Shown here piece by piece: positions 8,326 to 16,487 of a DNA stretch of 26,159 bases. Numbering within the stretch: position 1 is the stretch's first letter; each line of letters opens with the position of its first letter. This stretch comes from a virus. The notes beneath the pieces are model-generated. The model ran no database searches and was not told where the DNA came from. It saw only the letters and a program-made list of their open reading frames with translations. The stretch lies in IMG/VR virus record IMGVR_UViG_3300044295_000214, positions 1 through 26,159 of that record, one strand, 5' to 3'. The position numbers and the translations under genes were made by a program.

Positions 8326-11300
8326 TTGGGAAATTGGGTACTCACCTCACAAAATGACGTTGTTGGGCCTCCTGTAGCTCCCACTGCTGTATCTTTCAGT
8401 GAGAACACAGGGCAGCGTAGGCTCATGTCCTTTGGGAGAGTTATCGAGACTCCCATTACGGTTACAATCACTCGTGCTGCCAACGATAATGCCTACTGGT
8501 TTGAGGTTTACTGGTATGAGGTTGTTCTTGGGGAGTGGATTCCTATTGCCCCCTGGTTCCGTTTGGGGGAAACCGTAAAGTTTTGGCGTCAGCTTTGGGA
8601 CGAGGGGTACACGGGTGCTGGTTTTAAAGTAAAAGTTCGTGTTTTTAACAGGAATGGGGAAGCGACCAGTTTTGTTGAGTCCACGGCTGTAACTATTGCT
8701 GGTCTAGGAGTGCCTCCTTCTACTGCTGTAACCAGCATCACTCCCGGTAGTATTGCCATCAAACAAGACCCCGATTCTGGCAGGCAGTGGGCACACATGG
8801 GTCCGGTTACTTGGGTGGACCCCACCGACATTCGTGTTTGGGCTGTAAAGTTCTATGTTCGTGAGGTCAATTCTTCAGGCACCATAGCTCCTGACGACAA
8901 GGGGCAGTGGAGAATCTGGCTGTCCTACGAGGCCCGTGGGGGCAGCAGAACTTCTGTTGCTGAAGGAATGGACATCGTTCTTAGGGATGATGCCTACCAC
9001 TACATAGAGATTATGTGCGTTGCCTGTTCAAGGCAGGGCTACAATGATGGGGACTACTCGGATTCCGCTAAGTGTACCATTCAGAATGGGTGGTCTGGTG
9101 GGGCGAGCTATGTACGCCTTGATTTTGGGGCTTTACCAGCAGGGGCTTTGGCTACTAGTAGGCTTGGGTCCGGTACCCTACCCACAGGAGTAAACGTTTC
9201 TGCTAGTGCCATCACAGGCACTTTAGTTTCCTCACAAATCTCTTCTGTCTCTGCTACGGCTATCACAGGGACCATCACGGCTTCTCAGATTGGGTCGGTT
9301 TCTGCCAGCGTAATCAACGGGTCGATTGTCGCCAGCCAAATTGGTTCGGTTTCTGCGAGTGTTATCAATGGCGGTATCGTAGCGTCTCAGATCACCTCTG
9401 TTTCAGCAAGCGTTATCACAGGTGGGATCACTGCTAACCAGATCACCTCGGTTTCTGCCTCCACCATCACTGGTGGTATTACGGCAGGTCAGATCACCTC
9501 TGTTTCGGCGTCTACCATCACCGGGGGTATTACGGCAGGCCAGATTACGTCCGTGTCTGCCTCCACCATCAATGGCGGGATTGTAGCCAGCCAGATCACC
9601 AGCGTTTCCGCTAGTGCCATCACAGGTTCCATTGTTGCCAGCCAGATTAGCACTGTAAGTGCCTCTAGCATCTCTGGGTCTATTACGGCTGGGCAGATCG
9701 GGTCTGTAAGCGCCTCCACCATCACCGGAGGTATCGTCGCTAGCCAGATCACTAGCGTATCTGCTTCCACGATTTCTGGGACAATCACCGCAGGTCAGAT
9801 CGCTAGTGTAAGTGCTAGTACCATTTCGGGACAGATCGTGGCGTCCCAAATTAGTACAGTTTCGGCTACGTCTATCTCTGGTCAAATCACCGCAGGTCAA
9901 ATCAGTACTGTTGCTGCCGCCTCTATTACCGGGTCCATCACGGCTGGGCAGATTGCTAGCGTTTCCGCTAGCACAATTACGGGAGGTATCGTTGCCTCTC
10001 AGATTACCAGCGTATCTGCAAGTACTGTGGCTGGTCAGTTGGTAGCCAGCCAAATCTCCACTGTTTCTGCTGGTAGTCTGACGGGTACACTAGTTGCGTC
10101 ACAAATCAGCACGGTTTCTGCCGCTTCGGTAACAGGGTCTTTAGTTGCTTCTCAGATTGGGTCAGTATCGGCGTCTGCTATCACTGGGAGTATTGTTGCC
10201 GCTCAAATTAGTACTGTGAGTGCTACCAGTATTTCAGGCTCCATCGTTGCCGCCCAAATCAGCACGGTAAGCGCCACCTCTGTAACTGGGTCGCTTGTAG
10301 CAAGTCAAATCAGTACGGTTTCGGCGTCTTCTGTCACAGGAGCTTTAGTTGCTGCTCAGATCAGCACTGTCTCTGCTGCCTCTGTTACGGGTGCTTTAGT
10401 TGCTAGCCAGATCTCCACAGTATCTGCCACCGCTATTACGGGTGCGATAGTAGCAGCACAGATCAGCACGGTTTCAGCTACGGCTATCACCGGGTCCATC
10501 ACAGCAGGCCAGATCGGTTCTGTTAGTGCTTCTACCATCACCGGATCTCTGGTTGCCAGTCAGATCTCTACTGTAAGTGCCACGTCTGTTACAGGCTCCC
10601 TAGTAGCTTCGCAAATCTCAACGGTGTCAGCAGCCGCCATCACTGGAGCTATTGCTGCAAGCCAAATCGGTTCAGTTTCTGCCTCCACCATCACTGGTGC
10701 CATTGTAGCTAGCCAGATTTCCACGGTGTCTGCTGTAGCGGTAACTGGCGCTCTGGTTTCATCACAAATTGGGTCTGTGTCGGCTAGCGTTATTAATGGT
10801 GTGATCGTCACCTCGCAGTTGGCGAGCCAGATCATCAATTCTGTAAGCCTGTTGTCTTCCAACATGCTTGGCTCCGGTTTGACTATTTCAGACGGAAGCA
10901 CTCTTCGCAGAGCTACAGACGATAACAGCAATGTTTTAAGTAATCCTAGTTTTGAGTATGTTAACGGGTCTGCTCCCAAGGATTGGACTGCTTTTGGAAC
11001 CTCCACAGTTGTAACTACTCCGGTACACACTGGCACAAACGCCATGAAGTTTGCTGCTAACAACAGTGGCGTGTACGCTGGCCCGTTCTTGGTTAAGCCC
11101 GGAGATCAGTGGTTGTTCGACTTCTACTATCGAGCAGACCCTGCCATTTCTGGAAACATGACCGCTTTTATCCGATTCACCACGGATAGTGCAGGGACTT
11201 CTCCAACAGATGGGACAGCCGTAACCTTAACTCCCACGACGACCTACACTAAGTTGACTTCAGGCGTCGAAACAGTGCCTACAGGTAAGCCTTACATGTG

Positions 11301-12864
11301 GGTGCGCTTTGACACTGTTACGGGGACGGTTGGGCCGTACTACGTTGACAGCGTTTCCCTGTATCGGGCTTATGATTCTAGCAAGATTGTTTCTGTAAGT
11401 GCTTCGACCATCAACGGGTTCATCCTGGCAGCACAGATCAGTACGGTTTCCGCTTCGTCCATCAATGGTCAGATTGTAGCTTCTCAGATCAGCACCGTTA
11501 GTGCTGGTTCCATCACAGGTAGCATTGGTGCGTCCCAAATTGGAACGGTGTCAGCGACCGCTATTACTGGCTCTATAGCTGCTGCTCAAATTGGTTCCGT
11601 GTCGGCAACAGCAGTAACCGGGCAATTGATTGCAACGCAGATCAGCACGGTGTCGGCTGGGTCTGTTACTGGTCAGTTATCTGCTGGTCAAATCAGTACT
11701 GTATCGGCAACCTCTATTACGGGTAGTTTGGTTGCCAGCCAGATTAGCACAGTCTCTGCTGGGTCTTTGACAGGCTCGATTGTAGCCAGCCAAATCAGTA
11801 CCGTCTCTGCCGCTTCAGTGACCGGGAGTTTGGTTGCTTCCCAGATCAGTACCGTCTCTGCAACCTCGGTCACAGGTTCCATTGTAGCCAGCCAAATTTC
11901 TACGGTGTCCGCAGGAAGTTTGACTGGATCTATTGTTGCGTCCCAGATCAGCACGGTTTCTGCTACTAGCGTTACGGGTAGCCTTGTGGCTAACCAAATT
12001 AGTACAGTGTCGGCTACTTCCATTACTGGGTCGATTGTCGCCTCTCAGGTTGGTTCAGTATCCGCTAGCAGCATTACTGGCTCGATTGTAGCCAGCCAGA
12101 TTACGGGTGTCTCGGCCAACGTGATTAACGTTGGTACTCTGGCTGCCAGTCAAATTGGTGGTGTTTCGGCTGTAACCATCAACGTTGGGACCTTAGCAGC
12201 AAGCCAAATTGGTTCGGTTTCAGCAACCGCGATTGTTGCTGGTACGCTATCAGCCGGAGTGGTCTACGCAGGAAATTTGAACGCTAGTCAGATTACTGGC
12301 GGTACGATCTCCGCTTCTATCAGTATCACTGCCCCTAACATCACTAGCAGAAGCGGGACAGTAGACGAAATAACCCTGACTGGCGGTAAGGTTACTAGCA
12401 ACTACTATAACGGTAGTTTTGGTGGTGGGATACTGGTTTCCTCTATTTTAGCTGCCGGGAACCTTTCATGGGGTGGTTCTTTTGGTGCAGGGTATATCGG
12501 CATTTCCGGCCTTAGTTTGAACAATGGGGTGGTAATAGCCGATGGTAGTTCTCGGTACTTTAACGTCACCACCACTGGAACCAATGCCCCGTATAGGGTA
12601 AACGCCACCGCTGTTATTGACTACACCGGAGCTTTTGTTGGGGCGGGTGTTAATTGCCCTTCTAACGGAGTTGGGTGCTCTGGTGTGAACATATACTCTG
12701 GTGGTTGGTATTATGGGGCTACCTCTACTAGTCTCACTTTGGTAACTGATGTTCGCACCAATAGCGGTGTTTTGGAAAAGAAGACCAGAACCTTTGATAT
12801 CCGTGGTGGTGTAATCACCTCGGTTGGAACTGAGTCTGCCTGGACCACGGCTTCCAACATCTAA
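8326..12864 (+). CDS. Giant repetitive tail fibre / receptor-binding protein
   Basis: This 1512-residue protein starts at TTG 8326 with GGAGG at 8313-8317. Residues 1-288 form a head region with fibronectin-like beta sequence (for example TVTITRAANDNAYWFEVYW). Residues 289-832 are 32 tandem 17-residue repeats of the type STVSASTITGGIVASQI. Residues 833-1021 break the array with a jelly-roll-like module (NPSFEYVNG, then DQWLFDFYYRAD, then YYVDSVSLY) of the sort seen in family 4/9 carbohydrate-binding domains. Residues 1022-1313 hold 14 more 17-residue and 3 18-residue repeats. Residues 1314-1512 are a Gly-rich, beta-rich tip with two cysteines. The repeats should form a long trimeric beta shaft; the insert and tip are candidates for sugar or receptor binding. 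The tail-tip position supports this. The receptor is unknown. Confidence 0.85.
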   Translation: MGNWVLTSQNDVVGPPVAPTAVSFSENTGQRRLMSFGRVIETPITVTITRAANDNAYWFEVYWYEVVLGEWIPIAPWFRLGETVKFWRQLWDEGYTGAGFKVKVRVFNRNGEATSFVESTAVTIAGLGVPPSTAVTSITPGSIAIKQDPDSGRQWAHMGPVTWVDPTDIRVWAVKFYVREVNSSGTIAPDDKGQWRIWLSYEARGGSRTSVAEGMDIVLRDDAYHYIEIMCVACSRQGYNDGDYSDSAKCTIQNGWSGGASYVRLDFGALPAGALATSRLGSGTLPTGVNVSASAITGTLVSSQISSVSATAITGTITASQIGSVSASVINGSIVASQIGSVSASVINGGIVASQITSVSASVITGGITANQITSVSASTITGGITAGQITSVSASTITGGITAGQITSVSASTINGGIVASQITSVSASAITGSIVASQISTVSASSISGSITAGQIGSVSASTITGGIVASQITSVSASTISGTITAGQIASVSASTISGQIVASQISTVSATSISGQITAGQISTVAAASITGSITAGQIASVSASTITGGIVASQITSVSASTVAGQLVASQISTVSAGSLTGTLVASQISTVSAASVTGSLVASQIGSVSASAITGSIVAAQISTVSATSISGSIVAAQISTVSATSVTGSLVASQISTVSASSVTGALVAAQISTVSAASVTGALVASQISTVSATAITGAIVAAQISTVSATAITGSITAGQIGSVSASTITGSLVASQISTVSATSVTGSLVASQISTVSAAAITGAIAASQIGSVSASTITGAIVASQISTVSAVAVTGALVSSQIGSVSASVINGVIVTSQLASQIINSVSLLSSNMLGSGLTISDGSTLRRATDDNSNVLSNPSFEYVNGSAPKDWTAFGTSTVVTTPVHTGTNAMKFAANNSGVYAGPFLVKPGDQWLFDFYYRADPAISGNMTAFIRFTTDSAGTSPTDGTAVTLTPTTTYTKLTSGVETVPTGKPYMWVRFDTVTGTVGPYYVDSVSLYRAYDSSKIVSVSASTINGFILAAQISTVSASSINGQIVASQISTVSAGSITGSIGASQIGTVSATAITGSIAAAQIGSVSATAVTGQLIATQISTVSAGSVTGQLSAGQISTVSATSITGSLVASQISTVSAGSLTGSIVASQISTVSAASVTGSLVASQISTVSATSVTGSIVASQISTVSAGSLTGSIVASQISTVSATSVTGSLVANQISTVSATSITGSIVASQVGSVSASSITGSIVASQITGVSANVINVGTLAASQIGGVSAVTINVGTLAASQIGSVSATAIVAGTLSAGVVYAGNLNASQITGGTISASISITAPNITSRSGTVDEITLTGGKVTSNYYNGSFGGGILVSSILAAGNLSWGGSFGAGYIGISGLSLNNGVVIADGSSRYFNVTTTGTNAPYRVNATAVIDYTGAFVGAGVNCPSNGVGCSGVNIYSGGWYYGATSTSLTLVTDVRTNSGVLEKKTRTFDIRGGVITSVGTESAWTTASNI
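9190..10821 (+). repeat. Fibre repeat block 1: 32 tandem 51-bp units
   Basis: There are thirty-two units of exactly 51 bp without an indel (31 units from 9241 to 10821 span 1581 bases). Each encodes a 17-residue repeat with a nearly fixed frame: x-(S/T)-V-S-A-x-x-(I/V/L)-(T/S/N)-G-x-(I/L)-(V/T)-(A/S)-x-Q-(I/L). Synonymous codons vary heavily between units although the peptide is conserved. Confidence 0.97.
11389..12264 (+). repeat. Fibre repeat block 2: 14 units of 51 bp plus 3 of 54 bp
   Basis: The same 17-residue repeat as in block 1 runs from 11389 to 12102 in 14 exact 51-bp units. Three 54-bp units (18 residues, with NVGTLAASQI) follow at 12103, 12157 and 12211. The one-residue lengthening toward the tip suggests a change in helical register of the shaft before the terminal domain. 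Confidence 0.95.
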
Positions 12865-12870
12865 AAATTT

Positions 12871-12884
12871 TGCAATCAGTTGCA
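12871..12884. repeat. 14-bp palindrome site 3
   Basis: TGCAATCAGTTGCA in the gap after the fibre gene, ending 7 bp before the -35 of promoter P1. It is well placed for an activator or repressor. Confidence 0.85.
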
Positions 12885-12891
12885 ATTTCTC

Positions 12892-12920
12892 TTGACAAAC
12901 TGATTATCTTGTGTGACTCT
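12892..12920 (+). promoter_or_regulatory. Promoter P1 (sigma70 type)
   Basis: TTGACA at 12892-12897, a 17-bp spacer ending in TTGTGT, and GACTCT at 12915-12920. It shares TTGACAAAC, the spacer length and the -10 type with three other promoters in this window. It lies 7 bp downstream of a 14-bp palindrome (12871-12884) and upstream of the gene at 12956. The -10 is weaker than in the other copies. Confidence 0.75.
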
Positions 12921-12955
12921 AAAACCGAGGTAACTCCTCAGAAAGAGAAAGAAAG

Positions 12956-13360
12956 ATGAAGAAGATTCTGTTTGCGTTGGTTTTAGCGGCTGGTTTGAGC
13001 CAGGCTCGTCCGGTTATTGGGTACAGCAAGGTGCCCTTGCGCGGTTTGAATTCCATTATTGGGTTTGGTGGGAGCGGTTTCACGCAGGACGCGGTGGTAG
13101 TGACTGCACGAGAGTACTACGATCAGGATGTTCCGGTTTTGTACCGAATCACCCTCAAGTACGTTTACAATGGGGCTGAGACGACCATCATTCAGTATGC
13201 TATCCCCTCTTTAGTGGAGGCGAAGGTTGAAGATGGAGTGACCCTGACCCCTCGACACTACACGGTGGATTTGTTCTTTTACGTTCCAACCGTGGGAGTT
13301 GAAGTGACTTCGGTTAAAGTTGAGTCCCTGACTGTTGTGGATTCTCAAGAGATCCACTAG
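12956..13360 (+). CDS. Small secreted protein of unknown function
   Basis: This 134-residue protein starts at ATG 12956 after a purine-rich AGAAAG ribosome binding region. Residues 1-18 form a typical Sec signal peptide (KK, a hydrophobic core FALVLAAGL, then SQA before the likely cut at RP). The mature part is beta-rich with alternating hydrophobic residues (YRITLKYVY, YTVDLFFYV) and no cysteines, compatible with a single beta-sandwich domain. I do not recognise a family. It is the first gene after the fibre and has its own sigma70-type promoter (P1) next to a dispersed palindrome. That arrangement resembles accessory 'moron' genes that can be expressed independently of late transcription. 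A role in the host envelope, such as exclusion of other phages, is possible but not shown. Confidence 0.75.
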   Translation: MKKILFALVLAAGLSQARPVIGYSKVPLRGLNSIIGFGGSGFTQDAVVVTAREYYDQDVPVLYRITLKYVYNGAETTIIQYAIPSLVEAKVEDGVTLTPRHYTVDLFFYVPTVGVEVTSVKVESLTVVDSQEIH

Positions 13361-13386
13361 ACTTTTCTTCAATCGTTGGGTACACT
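13358..13386 (+). promoter_or_regulatory. Possible weak promoter before 13429
   Basis: TAGACT at 13358-13363 (4 of 6 matches to the -35 consensus), a 17-bp spacer, and TACACT at 13381-13386, which equals the -10 of P2. It overlaps the stop of the preceding gene. A small inverted repeat (CTAC-TGTT-GTAG) follows directly. The -35 is poor, so this is tentative. Confidence 0.35.
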
Positions 13387-13428
13387 ACTGTTGTAGTACG
13401 GAGTACAAAGAAAAAGGAGTTTCCGCAC

Positions 13429-13746
13429 ATGCCTGTGAAAGAGATCGCTATTTCTGAGAACCAGAAAAGCCGTATCAGTACGTTCCACCGTGAAATCGAA
13501 TCGGTTGACAAGCAGATTGCTGACCTTCAGCGCATCCGAGATCTTGCCCAGATGGGGCTGACTAGCCTTCTGAGTACGATTGTGGAGTGCGGTGGCGCTG
13601 TTGGTAACGATGAGTACCAGCTTGCTTCCGACTTCTCCAAGATGGTCCTGGTTAAGGAGGGTGGGGAGTCCTCTGAACCGACCCCCATTGACTTCAATCG
13701 CCCCCCGATGGGTCCGGTTCCTGTTGAGAAGTCCAACCTCGATTAA
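13429..13746 (+). CDS. Small coiled-coil protein of unknown function
   Basis: This 105-residue protein starts at ATG 13429 with AAGGAG 9 bases upstream. Residues 5-45 form an amphipathic helix likely to be a coiled coil (ISTFHREIESVDKQIADLQR). The C-terminal 30 residues are Pro-rich and probably disordered (PTPIDFNRPPMGPVP). It has no membrane segment or signal peptide. It lies between a secreted protein and the methyltransferase-glycosyltransferase fusion, 23 bases before the latter. I do not recognise a family. An oligomerising accessory or assembly factor would fit, but nothing in the sequence decides this. Confidence 0.65.
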   Translation: MPVKEIAISENQKSRISTFHREIESVDKQIADLQRIRDLAQMGLTSLLSTIVECGGAVGNDEYQLASDFSKMVLVKEGGESSEPTPIDFNRPPMGPVPVEKSNLD

Positions 13747-13769
13747 GCAGTACTCTCAAGGAGTGAGTG

Positions 13770-15662
13770 ATGTACTTTCGTCCAACTACCCTAGAAGAGG
13801 GTAAAGAAACTGTTGTTGGGACCATCAATGGTTTTTCGGCAGATCAGAGGTGGGAGTTGGAAACCCCCCTGTTTGCCAAAGCTATTCGCCACTTCATGCC
13901 CAAGGGGACTGTTAAAGCCTTGGACTATGGGTGTGGTGTTGGCAGGTTGGCGAAAGAGTTACTGAAGATCGTTCCCGGCCTCTCCATTCATGGTGTTGAT
14001 ACCTCGACCCATGAGATGGAGTTGGCCGAGGAGTACGTTGGGAATAAGGAACGGTTTTACGTCACCTTTCCTGACGGGATTCACGATAAGTACAAGTTAG
14101 TCTACTGCATTTACGTCCTTCAGCATGTCCCGGCTATTGAGCTTAGAGACACCATTCGTCGTATTTATGACCACCTTGAAGATGATGGTGTGTTGGTGTA
14201 CTGCTCTAGTGATAGTCGCATGGCTGTGGTTTTTGACCAGCCTGGGTTCATGGACGACCGTGCTCTAGGTGTGGACATACGGAAAGAGTTGTCAGAGTAC
14301 TTTGAGGTAGTAGAGCCTCTGTTTACGGACTATGATATCGAGAAGCATCCCATCTTAAAAGCGATGATCCCATCGCACCCCGCACTTGTTTATCGTAAGA
14401 AGGCAACCCTAACGGAGCGTGTTCAGGTGCAGGGTTCTGAGGATGTTCAGCAAGTGTGGTCTAGTGGTTTGAAAGATCTGGATGCTGGGCACTATGATCT
14501 TGCCAAAGCCAAGTTTGTCAAAGCTGCTACTTTAGCCCCCACTAGTGGTTTGCCGTGGGCTGGATTGGCTATGGCCTACGGGAAAGAGTTTAAGATTTGG
14601 GATCTGCTTGGTGCAGTAAAAGAGTCTTTGAAGCGTGAGAATCTGCCCGACGCCTATAACCAGTTGATTTTTGGCCTCACTCAGATGGAAGCTGATGACG
14701 CCCTTCATGATGTTCTTGAGTACACTCGCAAAGAGTTTCCCAAAGAAAACTCCCTGAAGTTTGCAAGAGGAGTTTGGTACTTGAATAAGCGTATATGGGA
14801 CGAGGGGTGGGAAGGTTGGCGGTATCGTGACTCCCGCATGACTCATATCAAGAACATGACCAAGACTTTCCCAGATGTTCCTGAGTGGGATGGGAAGTCT
14901 AAAGTGAAGACCCTGTTCGTCTTGATGGAGCACGGTCTTGGGGACAAGATCCTCTTCATGCGGTATGTTGACGGCCTTAGGAAGTACGCCGATACCGTGA
15001 AAATTTTAGCTGGTGTGGAGGCGATTGTAACGCTGCTGCGTGAGAACTTCCCCCAGTGTGTGGTTGTTGGGCCTAACGAAGTATTAACGGCATCCAAAGA
15101 AGACGCTTGGTTTGGGATTGAGAGCATCATGCACACCCCCTACAAGCTCGTACCGCATAGAGAAGCCCAGTATGTGTTTGCTGACGAGAAAAAGATAGAG
15201 AGTTTCGCCACTGCGATTCGTGGTGGGAAGCTGAAGGTTGGCATCTGTTGGAAAGGTTCTCCTATTCCTGAACCTTATCGCACGATCCCGTGGGAAGAGT
15301 TCAAGCCCATCGTGGACCAGCTATTCGTTGGAAATTCAGAGGTGTACTCTCTTCAGTTCAAAGAACCTTGTCCTGATTCACGAGTTGATACCGTGCAGAT
15401 CTCTAGGTGCTCGGACCTGTCTGATACGGCGGCTTTAGTGGCTAACCTGGATCTAGTCATTTCTGTTGACACTTCTGTTGCCCATCTAGCGGCAGCTTTA
15501 GGTGTTAAGACTTTTGTTCTTCGTCCCCGCCCCTTTGAGTGGCGTTGGGGTAACGGCACACGGAGGTCCCCTTTTTACGCAGACCATGTGTCCGTTTTCC
15601 CCCAAAAGGTACGGGGTGTGTGGCGTCACCCCATAGCAGAACTCTGCAACCAATTGCACTAG
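13770..15662 (+). CDS. Methyltransferase-TPR-glycosyltransferase fusion enzyme
   Basis: This 630-residue protein starts at ATG 13770 with AAGGAG at 13758-13763; the GTG at 13767 would be too close to that site. Residues 30-205 are a class I SAM-dependent methyltransferase with motif I DYGCGVG at 52-58, followed by GVDTS and a YVLQHVP segment. Residues 215-320 carry TPR-like helices (GHYDLAKAKFVKAATLAPTS). Residues 350-630 match the GT9/heptosyltransferase-like domain common in bacterial TPR glycosyltransferases: HGLGDKILFMRY near 388-399 and DLVISVDTSVAHLAAALG from 561, the nucleotide-sugar donor region. Together these suggest addition and methylation of a glycan. The acceptor is unknown; phage virion proteins such as the Ser/Thr-rich fibre just upstream, or a host surface glycan, are candidates. 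The 3' end overlaps a dispersed palindrome. Confidence 0.85.
   Translation: MYFRPTTLEEGKETVVGTINGFSADQRWELETPLFAKAIRHFMPKGTVKALDYGCGVGRLAKELLKIVPGLSIHGVDTSTHEMELAEEYVGNKERFYVTFPDGIHDKYKLVYCIYVLQHVPAIELRDTIRRIYDHLEDDGVLVYCSSDSRMAVVFDQPGFMDDRALGVDIRKELSEYFEVVEPLFTDYDIEKHPILKAMIPSHPALVYRKKATLTERVQVQGSEDVQQVWSSGLKDLDAGHYDLAKAKFVKAATLAPTSGLPWAGLAMAYGKEFKIWDLLGAVKESLKRENLPDAYNQLIFGLTQMEADDALHDVLEYTRKEFPKENSLKFARGVWYLNKRIWDEGWEGWRYRDSRMTHIKNMTKTFPDVPEWDGKSKVKTLFVLMEHGLGDKILFMRYVDGLRKYADTVKILAGVEAIVTLLRENFPQCVVVGPNEVLTASKEDAWFGIESIMHTPYKLVPHREAQYVFADEKKIESFATAIRGGKLKVGICWKGSPIPEPYRTIPWEEFKPIVDQLFVGNSEVYSLQFKEPCPDSRVDTVQISRCSDLSDTAALVANLDLVISVDTSVAHLAAALGVKTFVLRPRPFEWRWGNGTRRSPFYADHVSVFPQKVRGVWRHPIAELCNQLH
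15645..15658. repeat. 14-bp palindrome site 4
   Basis: TGCAACCAATTGCA at the last codons of the fusion enzyme gene (CNQLH), just upstream of the start-blocking hairpin at 15674. Confidence 0.8.
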
Positions 15663-15673
15663 TTTTGTAGTTG

Positions 15674-15714
15674 CTCATTCCTAAGATTGGGGTTAAGATC
15701 TTAGGAAGAATGAG
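15674..15714 (+). promoter_or_regulatory. Hairpin enclosing the start site of the 15710 gene
   Basis: CTCATT (15674-15679) plus CCTAAGAT (15680-15687) pair with ATCTTAGG (15698-15705) and AATGAG (15709-15714). This leaves a 10-base loop and a 3-base bulge. The likely Shine-Dalgarno AGGAAG (15703-15708) and the ATG (15710-15712) both lie in the 3' arm, so the folded mRNA should block translation. No T-run follows, so it is not a terminator. Confidence 0.6.
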
Positions 15715-16474
15715 TCTACTCCGCAAGTCATTGGTGTTTCTAAAGCTCTATGTTTTCTTAGCTTTAGCAGCCCTATGTACCCTCCTAGTGTGTGCGGTGT
15801 ACACCCTAATCCCTACCCTACAGAGGGTGGATTCTTCAAGCGCCATACTGTTCGAGTGCAAGAGAAACCCTAACTGTATACCCTCCATGGTTCAGGCTAT
15901 TGGGGGGTCTGTAAGGGCTACCTCTGGGCAGATCGCCAAAGCCGCCCCCGATATCGCTACCTCCTTGAAGTTGATGGCCGAGCACTCTGCTGCTGCCTCT
16001 GACCAAACAGAGATGCTAGCGGAGGAGGGAACGAAAACTGTTGCTAGGTTGTCCGGCTTGGTTGATAATGTGGATGGAATGGTGTCCGACTTGAGGAAGG
16101 ACATCTATACAGCGAATACTCTGATCTCTGACTTAGACGCTGGTATTAAGCCTTTGTTGGAGAGTGGTGACGATAGTGTTAAGAGTTTGAAAGTGACTCT
16201 TGACGAGTTCACTAAGTTGGAGGTTGCACTAAACGAACAGTTGTCGGTTGGCTCCCCAGAAGTTCTCGCCACCCTTACTGCCATGCGAAAGCTAGCAGAG
16301 GATGAGAAGTGGGATCAAACCTTAGATCATATCGAGGCTGCAACCAATAGTGGTGCTGAGATCCTAAGTACTGTGGATCAAAGTACACGCTTTCTTCGTA
16401 AGAAGATGGGGCAGCTTCGATTCGTGCTGACTCGCATAGCCAGTATGATTAAAGTGTCCTTTATACCTTTTTAG
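15710..16474 (+). CDS. Membrane-anchored coiled-coil protein of unknown function
   Basis: This 254-residue protein starts at ATG 15710 with AGGAAG directly upstream. An in-frame TTG at 15671 lacks a ribosome binding site. Residues 1-10 are basic and residues 11-33 form one transmembrane helix (FLALAALCTLLVCAVYTLI), so the rest should be exported (N-in). The exported part is mostly helical with heptad-like spacing (residues 60-220) and has two cysteines at about 50 and 56 (ECKRNPNC) that could form a disulphide. It sits between the fusion enzyme and the lysis-like genes. Its topology recalls an inner-membrane spanin but it is far longer than most. No family was recognised. Its start is enclosed in a strong hairpin, which suggests translational control. 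Confidence 0.7.
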   Translation: MSLLRKSLVFLKLYVFLALAALCTLLVCAVYTLIPTLQRVDSSSAILFECKRNPNCIPSMVQAIGGSVRATSGQIAKAAPDIATSLKLMAEHSAAASDQTEMLAEEGTKTVARLSGLVDNVDGMVSDLRKDIYTANTLISDLDAGIKPLLESGDDSVKSLKVTLDEFTKLEVALNEQLSVGSPEVLATLTAMRKLAEDEKWDQTLDHIEAATNSGAEILSTVDQSTRFLRKKMGQLRFVLTRIASMIKVSFIPF

Positions 16475-16487
16475 GGGGATTGAAAAA

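Noticed and set aside
9403-10053. Long minus-strand open frame (216 residues) within the fibre repeats
   Set aside because: It is a mirror of the 51-bp repeat array; a stop-free antisense frame in one unit repeats in all. There is no ribosome binding site or plausible protein sequence.
9190-12264. Regular 51-bp repetition resembling a repeat-spacer array
   Set aside because: Every unit is in one open frame encoding the same peptide, with no alternation of constant repeats and unique spacers. This is a protein repeat, not CRISPR.
8326-12864. Diversity-generating retroelement target at the fibre C-terminus
   Set aside because: No reverse transcriptase gene and no template copy of the fibre end were seen in the window.
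12871-12884. Palindromes as transcription terminators
   Set aside because: The hairpins are only 5-7 bp, AT-rich, usually without a following T-run, and several lie inside genes. A protein-binding site fits better.
15671-15709. TTG start at 15671 for the membrane protein
   Set aside because: There is no ribosome binding site, and it would add a short polar extension before the basic residues and membrane helix. ATG 15710 has AGGAAG.
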